Source: Cymodocea nodosa (taxonomy: Eukaryota > Streptophyta > Magnoliopsida > Alismatales > Cymodoceaceae). From it: a stretch of DNA of 64,000 bases. The position numbers and the translations under genes were made by a program. Positions 26,150 through 36,145 of the stretch are shown here, piece by piece. The notes beneath the pieces are model-generated. The model did not search any database. It was given only the letters and a program-made list of their open reading frames with translations, and was not told the origin of the DNA. The stretch's first letter is position 1, and each line of letters begins with the position of its first letter. The stretch covers positions 198,501 through 262,500 of the forward strand of contig JAZBRI010000003.1 in NCBI GenBank assembly GCA_036874045.1, written 5' to 3'.

Positions 26150-26323
26150 GACCTTGTCGACGAAGAGGGCGATGGGGCAAGTTTATTTTGGGTGAGATGT
26201 GACGATGATCTCGGTGGAATCGGTCCTCACCGCGGCGAGGTCGTTGCAACAGAGCGCCGGCTGTTGCGCCGACGACAGCTAGTGGGAAGACAAGGAGTGT
26301 GGGAACATCCATAATAAATATAT

Positions 26324-26334
26324 ATTATTTATAA
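26324..26334 (-). promoter_or_regulatory. Candidate TATA box of the ABCG gene
   Basis: On the minus strand a TTATAAATAA-type sequence lies about 175-185 bp upstream of the ABCG start codon. It is followed by AT-rich then GC-rich leader. This spacing would give a leader of about 150 nt. The surrounding DNA is AT-rich, so a chance match is possible. Confidence 0.35.
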
Positions 26335-28259
26335 TAAACGAGGAGGGTGGAGCCTTACCATCCATCCATCCCGATCGTGTTGGGTGGCCGGGCTCGTACG
26401 TAAATAAGCTTTTGGCAGGGGGGCGAGAGTACATTTAACCACCACCTGTTGACGTCGTCAACACATACGGTGCACGAAAAAAAGCAGTCTCCCTACCACG
26501 TGGCAGGTTGCTACTGGGTTAAATCCGTATGTTCCAGGGTTTTGGGCGAACGATGGCGTTAGGTGTGGCAGTTGGGGAGGTTCATCCACTGCCCGCTTGG
26601 CTTTTTTTTTTTGTTTTTGTTTTTTAAAAAAAAAAGATTGCAGAATTTTCATGTAAGCTGGGAGGAGGAGGCAGATGATTAATTTCCACGAAGATTGCAG
26701 ATCGAATTCAAATGACCAGCATATATACGTGAGCAGTTTACGTATCTAGTAAAGTGTATCTGTGGATCCCTTCATCGATTAAACCTATAAGTTAATAAAG
26801 TTCTTGATCCTATAAATCATAAAATTCTTCGAGTACATTATTTTTTAACCCTAGCTGGTAGACGATGGATTAAATACAGTGGACTCACATATATAGATAT
26901 CTCGCATGAAAGAAAATTCTAAATCACTTACATGCTTAAAAGAAATTTTTGCTTACGATCGATAAAACACAACCCAAGTAAGGAACTCAAAATCGACGAT
27001 AGACGAAAATTCATGAGCACCGCGTGCATTGCATGAATGCCTTGGTCCCTCGTCCTCGTGCCAACCGCATCCGCTTCCTTAATTTCTGCGTGATCGTCCA
27101 CCAATTCATATTTAATTTCCGTGCATGCCAATTAAGCAACGGCCTCCTTAATTAATTAGCTGGCCAACAACCCAATGTCATACATACATACATACATACA
27201 TATATATATATATTTTTTTTTTTAAAAAAAAAAAATATTTCCTTCTTTTCGCAAATTAAGCTTTTGTTTGGCAAACGGTATCCATTAAACTTAACAATAT
27301 TATATATATATATCGATTTGCTAGCTAGCGCATGTATTTCTTGCTTGCACCGTGCATGATGACGATGTGCTCCATCAATTCTGTTTGAAAGTGCATGTTA
27401 ACTACCTAGCTTATTAATTGTACCCACAATTAATATGACAGCATTTTTTTTATTTTTTATTTATAAGTAACAGAACATTTAAATATTTTAATATACATAA
27501 GGAATATCTATAAAAATAATAGTTTTCAAGAGAAGGTCTTCCTAGGTGGGCCTAAATCTAGTATACTTCTTAATTGGTCCCCTATCCTAATGCTGTCATT
27601 GTTTAACTACACTTAATTTGGAGTTCAAGGTGTTTGGTGGTAAGTGTTAAGACATATATTATGACAGCATTTAATATTTAAGATGCATAGTTGTGGTTCA
27701 TATATTTATATGTATATATATTGATGATGCTTGAAATAAAATTTAAGGGAAAGTTTGTGCACGCGAAATTGAAAGGAAAGAAAAAAAAATATTTTGTCCA
27801 ATTCTACAAGGAGGTTATTTGTGCATCTACAAAATTTACTTTCTGATGTAAAGTAAATTCTATTCCTTTAATAAATCTCAGAATTTATTTTCTAAATCTA
27901 AATGATCAGAAATTAAATTTTCATCTCACTCGTCATCTTCCTTTTATGTCTCTCACTTGTGTGCTTGGCTTTCGTAAGAGACTATGATGAGTTTGTTAGA
28001 GAGAGAGGGAGAGAGAGAGGGAGAGAGAGAGGAAGTGAGAGAGGAAGAGAGTGAGAGAGAATTCTTTCTCTAATTATTTCAATTTATTAATTAAAAATTT
28101 TATTAAAAATTAATTCTCTAATTTCAATTTCTATTAAATTCTTTAACATATACAAACATTTTAATTTTAAATTCTTTTCATCAAAATCTATTAGAATTTA
28201 AATTCAAGTATACAAACTGTTAAAAACTAACCACTCTTTATATATATATATATTATTTA

Positions 28260-28292
<33 letters not shown>

Positions 28293-28490
28293 GGATGTTA
28301 ATTAGTCAATATTTTTTCCAACAATCAATGGTGATGTTTTCTGTGGATTCTAGTACTCATTCATGATCAATCTTGATCATCATGAAATTAATGATAAAAA
28401 TAATCGTTAGCGCACAAAATTAAACCACAGATGGAAATGATTAAAAGAAAAGCCCACGTACATGCCAAAGAAGGCATGTCTTACGTTCCA
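26335..28490. other. AT-rich intergenic region with simple repeats
   Basis: No gene is visible between the ABCG promoter and the short plus-strand gene. The region contains microsatellites (a CATA run near 27180, AT runs near 27200, 27300 and 28240-28290) and a GA-rich stretch at about 28000-28060. The GC-richer part nearest ABCG (26340-26650) may hold regulatory sequence for that gene. The small open frames at 26458-26652 and 26928-27131 resemble nothing I know. Confidence 0.5.
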
Positions 28491-28495
28491 TGCGT

Positions 28496-28504
28496 CATAT
28501 AATT
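28496..28504 (+). promoter_or_regulatory. Candidate TATA box of the short uncharacterised gene
   Basis: The sequence catataatta lies about 45-50 bp before the ATG at 28546. Transcription starting about 30 bp downstream would include that ATG but exclude the in-frame ATG at 28462, which supports the shorter protein. Confidence 0.4.
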
Positions 28505-28545
28505 ATACCCAAAACAAAGCGAGGTCGATCAATAGCGGATCGAGG

Positions 28546-29007
28546 ATGAGTAGCTCAGGTTGGATCTCAACGTCGGCAGTGGACGCCGTGGGAGTCCCAG
28601 CGGTGAGACCCACGTACAGCAACGTCTACAGGTGGCCGGAGTCCGATGCGGAGTTCGTGCGATCCATCGGCACCACGTCTACAGCTGCCACCACTGCCAA
28701 CGCCAACCACCGACGTCGTCAACGTCGCCGCCATAAACAATACCACCGGTACCACGGGCGGCAGCCGAGGGTGGTGGATGGCTATTGCTGCAGGCAGATG
28801 TACCTGAGGAGCTACACCTTCTCCAAGAAGAAGACGCTCATGGAGAGGGTGAGCAGATGTCTCGGCAAGGTGAAGGAGAAGGTGGGCGCTGGCGTTGCCC
28901 GCCTGTCATGCTCCGCCGTGAACGCCTTGATCTTTCGGCGGTCCAACTCCATCGTCGATGTGGCTGGCGATCACCGAGACGCATGCTTCGGTTTGGTAAC
29001 ACGGTAA
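28546..29007 (+). CDS. Short uncharacterised plant protein (RQMYLRSYTFSKKK type)
   Basis: A single-exon gene of 153 residues with no known function. It starts MSSSGWISTSAVDAVG, has a histidine/arginine-rich middle (HRRRQRRRHKQYHRYHGRQ), and then the most family-like part, CCRQMYLRSYTFSKKKTLMERV followed by a basic amphipathic stretch with KVKEKV. From memory, short plant proteins with a similar QMYLRSYTFS core occur widely in angiosperms and have no established role. No signal peptide, membrane helix or catalytic motif is seen; the basic tracts could target the nucleus (inference). An in-frame ATG at 28462 would add 28 residues, but the TATA-like position and the MSSS start favour 28546. A degenerate copy of its last codons and 3' flank is found near 41.9 kb. 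Confidence 0.65.
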   Translation: MSSSGWISTSAVDAVGVPAVRPTYSNVYRWPESDAEFVRSIGTTSTAATTANANHRRRQRRRHKQYHRYHGRQPRVVDGYCCRQMYLRSYTFSKKKTLMERVSRCLGKVKEKVGAGVARLSCSAVNALIFRRSNSIVDVAGDHRDACFGLVTR

Positions 29008-29075
29008 TAGTACTCTGTCGATCTGGAGAGAAGCCTTATATGCATATAGTTAATTAAGTTTGTCCGTCTTCTTCC

Positions 29076-29124
<49 letters not shown>

Positions 29125-29186
29125 CTCCTCCTCCTCCTCCTCCTCCTCCTCCTCCTCCTCCTCCTCCTTGTTTACCAAATCTATAA

Positions 29187-29220
<34 letters not shown>

Positions 29221-29713
29221 GATCAGATGATGAGACACAGATTAACATATACAGAATTATCAAAGTGACGCGCGCATGCTTGAATTTCTCGTATATAATT
29301 TCAATTAAGGCATGTTTACGGTGCGTGCGTGATTAATTGATATCTGCATGGATGGATGAAGAGATCTGCGTATTTAATTAGATATTGATGGGTTTTAATG
29401 CTTGTGAAGTTAGTTAATTTCTTGAAATGCACGCGCGCACGACGATGAGGACAGGACGATCCTTCCTTCTCGTTCCTCCTCTGTGTTCGTGAAAGCGCAC
29501 CTACACTTGAGCTATTTTTTGGGAATGGGAGGACAATATTGAGGACCATTCCATGGGGGAATGAACGATGCATGTACGTTGGAGTGGAGGTGATTAATTT
29601 ATCTGACCATGTGTTATATATAATTATCGATGGAATCCAACAGATGGGCCCTGTAGAAATATATATGTGGACCATCGATCTGTGAACAAAGGCTGTCCAC
29701 TCCAATTTCTCCT
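28961..29713 (+). repeat. Duplicated segment D, copy A (3' end and flank of the short gene)
   Basis: This segment matches 41905-42694 over most of its length, starting in the last 15 codons of the short gene (ggcgat...gagacgcatgcttcgg versus ggcgatgacggatacgcaag). It runs through the 3' flank to tccaatttctcct. Long near-identical blocks include the stretch around gagatctgcgtatttaattag and the one around ggaatccaacagatgggccc. Copy A has about 65 bp near 29480 that copy B lacks. Confidence 0.85.
29075..29222. repeat. Inverted compound microsatellite: (AT)n(GT)n-(CTC)n-(AC)n(AT)n
   Basis: A left arm of about 7 AT then about 16 GT units (29076-29122) is followed by about 15 CTC trinucleotides (29124-29167) and a short spacer. 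The right arm is about 11 AC and 7 AT units (29186-29220). The arms are reverse complements, so one strand or a transcript could fold into a long hairpin with a CTC-rich loop. It begins about 70 bp after the stop codon of the short gene. Confidence 0.85.
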
Positions 29714-30640
29714 GTGGAGCATATTTCACCACTTGGGATGGGATGGTCGGTCGGCCGGCCGGTTGTTTGGTCCGTCCCCGCTCAAATATAAGCGCTGCGT
29801 GTATGTGATGGGCAGAGGAATCAATGATGATGAAATTAAATACGTGGTTAATTGTTAAAAGCAAGCACCGAGAACCTCATCCGGCAGAGCGTGCATGCTG
29901 GGGCTGGGCCCGGGCCCGATGTTGTTGTAGCGGGATGGGCCGGCCGATGTACCCGATTAGCAGTTATCGGAAACGGTTGTCGACCCGAAAAGAAGAAGCG
30001 CATCCCTTGATTGGTGGGATTTACGATATATGGTTTTGACGAAACACAAGCTCTACCACGTACGTGCCCTCACCCTGGAGAAGAGGCTCCCCCAGCGAGA
30101 GGACCAAGAGATGGAAATGGGCGAGCCACGAACGTCGTCGTCCCTGCCTCGCTTTCAACCTCCGCAGTCATCAGACAGAAGATTCCCTCCCGCTTCTGCT
30201 CTTCTAGCTAGTAATTAATTAAGGAGAGAAAGGCTCCAAGAGGGAACAGCTTACTCGGGAAAACGAGATCTCTTCTTCCTTTCTCCCGGAACGAAAATCT
30301 TAGTTGGAAGAAAGGTAAGCTCTCTCTTTCACTCTTATTTCTCTCGAGATGGAGCTCTCAAGAGGAATATTCTTAATTTCATATTTATAACTTTTCCAAG
30401 CGGAAAACGAAGATCTACCACTCCCCCCGCCCCCCCTTAAATGATCGCTGCTTTTCTTCCAGATCCGTCCCAAATATCTCCAGAAGCTAGCTTCTTATTA
30501 TGTAAATAAATCGGTGATCTCGCTTGAAGAAAATCATTTTGTACCTTCCCGGACGACCTTTTCCTCCCTTCAGGTTTTGGGATCTAGGGCACAAAAATGT
30601 TCTCCGCCCATATCTGTAGGTTTTAATTCATTTTCTAGGA
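29714..30640. other. Intergenic region with a leader-like CT-rich stretch
   Basis: No convincing gene. The stretch 30200-30330 resembles a plant 5' leader: CT/GA-rich with a good splice donor (aaag then gtaagct, about 30313). Nothing coding follows, because the Harbinger copy 2 block begins about 300 bp further on. Small frames at 29824-30218 are not recognisable. Confidence 0.35.
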
Positions 30641-31189
30641 ATGCTGCTACCCTCTCTTGCAAATTAAATTCAAGAAAAATAAAAATTTGAAGAAAATTTA
30701 GGAAACTTATAAAATTTAAAGGTGCTAGCGTAAATTTAGAAATTAAAAATAATAATAAAATAAATTATAAATAAATATTTTTATATATTTTAATAATTTT
30801 TTAATATAATAATAAAATATAAATATTATTAGTAACAATGTGTTAATTAATTTATAAAAAATTTATAATATTTTTGAAAATTTAATATTTTATTCAAATA
30901 CTTTAAATATTACAACATATCAAATGAAATTCAAATATAAATGAATTTTAAATAATTTAACTTCTTTATCTTTTTCACGTAACATTCATAATATTTATTT
31001 ACATTGTATCAATTATTATTTTTTAGATATTTTAATAATATTTTTTATTTCTTTTCTTTCTTTATTTGTACTTAATATTTCATTAATAATGTTAATTTCT
31101 ACTAATTTATCTTGTAAATATTCAATAAATATTATGTAAAATTCTTAACAATATTTGTTAATTTTCTATTATTATCATATTCTGTCAAG

Positions 31190-31690
31190 TGATATTTAAT
31201 ATTTCAAAATAGATAAATAAATTTTAGACGATTTAGATAATCAATATCTATTAAGTAAAATTTGTCTGTATATCAACTTTTATTAATATATTAACAATGT
31301 AATAAATGATAATTTCATGTGTATACTAACTTATATTAGTACTTGATGAAACTTGTAGTCTATTTAGTTTAAATATTGTATCTTGTAATATATAAGCATC
31401 GATTGTTAATACTTTTCAGTCAACAAGAATATAATTAATTTTTATATTAAAATTACATGTAGTCATAATATTTTAAGATAATTTTTTTTTCTATTTTTAA
31501 ATCTTACATTTTATTATTTATAAATAATTACCTTGATATGTGTCTCATCGATTACTCTAATATAATTCTATATAAATTAAAACTCTATACCTAAGTGATC
31601 AAATGAAATATACAAATCATATATATATCTATTATGATAATAATATAAATGTACCTTAAAATATGAGAAAATATTTTCATCACTTTCAAT
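31190..31690 (-). pseudogene. PIF/Harbinger transposase remnant, copy 2
   Basis: Minus-strand pieces parallel those of copy 1. ENIFSYFK comes before a GT donor (about 31675-31652), then NYIRVIDETHIKV (about 31570-31530) with the first catalytic Asp. NIMTTCNFNIKINYILVD follows with a stop and then IDAYILQD (about 31470-31380), and finally KFYLIDIDYLNRLKF with a stop and KYHL (about 31290-31195). The Asp before AYILQD is retained here, unlike copy 1, but stops and substitutions make it non-functional. The shared unusual DETH (rather than the common DGTH) suggests both copies come from one subfamily. Confidence 0.72.
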
Positions 31691-34369
31691 TTGAATAGAA
31701 GTAACAATTGAATATTTTATTAATAATGTATTACTCAAATGTAATATTACATTGACTATTTTATTAAAATAAGTATTAACTATACATAAAGAATCAGAAA
31801 ATCACTTTTATGTTACTACACACCTTTTATTTTGGTCAACTATAATAAGGAAAATTTTAAGTTTCTCTTCTACTATTATATTCTTTCCCTTTTATCCTTA
31901 ATAAATTACAAAATTTTAAGAATATATGTTGACTCATCTTATATATTTTACTACAATTATATAAGCTTGACGTGATAAAGAATAATCTAACAATCTAATA
32001 ATGTATTCTTAACATTCTTTGTTAAAAAATTTATCTATTGCAATTGAAGTATTTATAAAATTACTTGCAATATTACAAATGTTACTTTAAACATAAGTAA
32101 GAAATTGTTGTCTTGTTTTTTATTCCTTCTCTTCTTGCTCAAGTACTATATCAAATGATGACATTATACTAATGTATTGAACCTCAGAAGAAAATACATA
32201 GATAAGATGTTTTGAATATATTAAAAAAATTATATACAATAATCTAAAAAATTCACAAAAGTTATGAAAATGTCAACATTACATGTGAAAAAATTATTAC
32301 AACATTAATTTAAATATTTTCCACTATATAACAAATGTTCAACATACTATAACACAAGTTTATCATACCACTATATAACAAAAGTTAAACATGCCACAAT
32401 ATAAAAAATATTCACCATACTATTATAAATAACTTCAAGTAGATAAGTTAACTTGCAATCACATAACACATATATTCACTAGAAGTGCAAAAAACTAATT
32501 CTGCATTTCATGATTTTGCAATAACTTCATTAATTGAAAGATTTTCATATTTCTCAAATTTGAAGTTAAGTAAAGCTTGAACAGCTAATGTTGCTTGTTT
32601 ACTATTCTATTTTAACTTTTTTTCCTATACATTACACAAACGTAGTAAAGCTTAAAGTCTTTTAGTCTTGTTGACGTTTTCTTTTTCACAATACATTTTA
32701 AAAACATCAATCATGTATCTAATTGATGTTGCAATTATTTCTTGAGATTCTATGTGTAGCCTTACCTGTTTTGCCCTTCTTTTGCTATTGGTATTAATGC
32801 TTGAAGGAGAACACCCTCTTCTTAAATCAGAATTAGAAGATTCATGTTCAACTTGTGTAAATGTTGGAAGGTCATCTTGTAATGTCTTGTCTAACGTGTA
32901 ACATGTAATCTTGGGAAATTGACTAATTTACATCAATGTTTGTATCTTCCATTGTTTATCTACTATGGTTTCTAATTGCTACACTTAATCCAAAAAGCAC
33001 GTGTAGTTAGTCATAAATCAAACAAGTATTCCTTCTACAATCTTTGCATTTTGGATGTGTCTACATAAAAATATATCAAATTTTAAAAAGTATTATATAA
33101 TATAGTTTTAAAGTTTATTATAGTAAATATTAATTTCACAAAGTCTTCTCAAACCTTATTACTAATATTCATGTATTCATTCACATAATTCTAATCTCAA
33201 CCACTTTGATTTACAATCTTTGAGTAATTCTTATACATCAAATGTCAAGTCTTCATTCGATTGTACACATTTTTTTTAGTAATTTTTGCTCCGGTACATT
33301 CATTGTATTTTGCTATTATCTTATTTCATGTTTCCATTCAAATTTTCCTATCATAGGTTCTCGCATTTCCTTCATTAACAACTTTAATCAAACTATTTAA
33401 GATTTTTTCATTTATCTTTGTACTCTAATTACAATAACTTCTTTCTAAATTAACTATTATATTAAAATATCTACACAAATATCAACATTACATACATGAA
33501 TGCAAGTTATGTTTAACAATTCATTTGCATTTTAATTTATTTAACAAATCATATTATTTAGCAACTCATATACAATTCAATTGAATTTAAGAAATTTGAA
33601 AATAACATACAAGTAAATATGTATAAAGAACAATTGAAAAATATTATTGATATAAAGAACAATAGAAAATATAATGCTTCATAAATCTGACATACATGTA
33701 CTTTTCTTGTGCTTCACTTATTTCATTGGTTTTGTGATATTTCCATTTGGATCTTTATTCTGAACTACCATGCTTTGTCAGTTTGGTATCTTAGGCAATC
33801 TTTTTTTCCTGACAAGACTTGAGGCTTTATTCTACTATAGTTAGCTTCTTCATTCCACATGAATCATATGTTATAAATTCATATTCATTTTAGTGATAAC
33901 TTTCCTCAAACCTTTTTTTTTAAATTCTACAATGATCATGGAAATAAATATTATTTTGAGCCTCTTTCGATTAAACTAAGATTTAAAAACCAAAATCAGA
34001 TTCTCATTTTCAAAAAAAAGCATTGCCTAGACATGTAATGTTGTTGAAGATAAAATTTTCCCTACTCCAGTTGAAGCATTTAATCTACTATAGTTGCAAC
34101 TCTTTGGTCATGTTCTCTATCATGTTTAACTGGATTTGAACTCAAAGTAATATTCAATTCACAAAATAAAATTCCAAATTTAAAACCTCAGTTTCAATAA
34201 CGGATCCTAGATAGATGAATGGATTTTTCATCAACAATAATGGAGAACACATTGGCATGCTTATTACACTAGAATAAAGGAACATTTATAGAGTATATTT
34301 CACCTACATAACACATGCTTACACCACAGTGCTAATTATATTTAGATTGAAAGTAATTACCTTACCAAG

Positions 34370-34555
34370 AGCAGGTGAGGATAGTCGATATGTGCGTGAG
34401 CGAGAGTAGTTGTGTTCAATGGGTAAAGGCATAGGCAAGGGCAGTCGAAGGTAGGTGAGGGTGGGCGAGAGCAGTTGAGGGCGAGCGAGGGTAAGCGAGG
34501 CAATTGATGTGTGTGCAAGCGAAAGCAAGGGCGAGTGGGAGTGGGTGAAATTTTG
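34370..34555. repeat. GC-richer tandem-repeat zone at the end of Harbinger copy 2
   Basis: Degenerate repeats based on gcgag(c/a)g and ggtgaggg(t/c)gggcgag units fill this stretch, in sharp contrast to the AT-rich element body. Its position corresponds to the 60-bp repeats of copy 1, although the unit sequence differs. Confidence 0.55.
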
Positions 34556-34775
34556 AAACTTTCTCACTTTAGAAGTGAGAAATTTTTTAAAAAAAGTTGG
34601 AAACCTAAAGAATATAATTTCTTAAATTTTCTACAATCACATTATACAGTCATTATAAGAAGAAGAAGAAAAAAATTTCTTAACTTTTTTTTTCTTTTAA
34701 TTTCTTCCATTTTCAAACCTACGCTAACCTCCCTTAAACTCAAATTTTTCTTTTCCTGCATCGAACTCTCCAAAA

Positions 34776-36060
34776 CTAAAGTTTAGTACACCAAACAACC
34801 CGAATGTGTCTTCGCATGCTAATCTTCAAATATTTAATTTCAGTACTTTATTAATTCTATCTAATCTTCTTCATATATAATTTCTATTACAACTAACTTT
34901 GGCTTACTAAATTTTTATCGAATGCGGTATATTACTGATGTGACCTATAGGTAAGGCGATTTCTTTTATATATATATATATATATATTAAACACATTCTT
35001 TGTCGCCGTCAATCTTCTTCTACGCTATTTTTCTTATTATTTGTTAACCGCAATGCCAAGTATTGATTTGACATTTTGGAATTAGGAGATGTAATCGTAG
35101 GAAGAGAAAACAATTAAATTTCAGGAAGCGTAGATTGAAACTGACGCCATTATAAAAGTGAATGAAAAATAAAATTATAAAGGAATATATATCAATTATA
35201 TTGGTACTTTGAAAAGGAATTTCTAATTAAAATGAGGGAATTAAAGCATTGCGGAAAGTAACCGATAATAATTTTTTTAGTAGTGCGTTAAGATAAAACT
35301 CCCGTATGTCAAGACATACCAGGAAAAAGTTCACAAAACGTTATACAGATCAAAAGTCCAAACGATCAGAGGCCTAAAATAAAGTTTATAACGTCAGGTA
35401 ATCAGAACATAACGTCAGAGTTGAGTTAATCGGCGTCGATCATGTCGACCTTAAATAGTTTGAAGCACCTCTCATGCGGATTGCACTACTTTAATGGTAT
35501 CAGTATCAACTCCATGTCGGCCGTAATTAATATAGAGTTTTACTTTCTTTTTTTTTAAATGTATTAATTAAGAGTTTGTCCCGCAAGGAAGAATATTAGA
35601 CTACTAATCATGACATATGTATGTCAAATAAAAATCTTATCCAATACATCAGGATAGGGTGTTGCAAAATAGTTCCGATCGGTGATATTTTGTATAATAT
35701 GAAAATAGGTTTGACTTCGTTGAAAGCTTTAAAAAAAAAAAAAAAATGTATTCAAGAGCTTTTACTGAAAGGAAGGTTAATAGACTACTAATGATAAAAT
35801 ATGTCAAAAAAAATTCTTATCCATTACATCAGGTAAATTGTTGCAAAATAATTTTGATCCGTAATATTTTGTAAAATACGTTTGACTTCGCTTGAAGCCT
35901 ACGATCGTAATTAATTAATATAGAGTTTCATTTTTTTTTAAAAATGTATAAATTAAGAGTTTGTCCTGCAAGGAAGATTGATAGACTACTGATGATAAAA
36001 TAAAAATCTTACCCATTACATCAAGTTAGGGTGTTGCAAGATAATTTCATAATAATATTT
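34776..36060. other. AT-rich upstream region of the malectin/LRR gene
   Basis: No gene seen. Three related segments at about 35575-35720, 35750-35890 and 35945-36055 share the words gcaaggaag, agactact, cttatccattacatca and gttgcaaaata. They form an imperfect direct repeat of roughly 180-190 bp immediately upstream of the gene. An AT run lies at 34968-34988. Confidence 0.6.
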
Positions 36061-36070
36061 GTCTATATAC
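36061..36070 (+). promoter_or_regulatory. Candidate TATA box of the malectin/LRR gene
   Basis: The sequence gtctatatac lies about 80 bp before the start codon at 36146, which would give a leader of about 50 nt. It is a weak, AT-context-dependent match. Confidence 0.35.
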
Positions 36071-36145
36071 CTGACCCGTGTACGCTGTTCAGAACACCAA
36101 ATCAAATTAAATGAATGTACAGCAGCACGCAATAGCTAGATTTTC

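Larger units (their letters stand above)
30650..34775 (-). mobile_element. Decayed PIF/Harbinger DNA transposon, copy 2
   Basis: A very AT-rich block of about 4.1 kb on the same strand as copy 1 and with the same internal order: transposase remnant at about 31.2-31.7 kb, a second degraded region at about 32.5-33.3 kb, then a GC-richer tandem-repeat zone at 34370-34555. Candidate imperfect terminal inverted repeats are visible. The left 30671-30690 (caagaaaaataaaaatttga) and 30721-30738 (ggtgctagcgtaaattta) correspond to the complements of 34740-34759 and 34715-34733. No intact coding frame remains. The element boundary is approximate. Confidence 0.7.

Noticed and set aside
29050..29263. Open frames rich in His-Thr and Gly/Glu repeats
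   Set aside because: These are translations of the AT/GT/CTC/AC microsatellite and not proteins.
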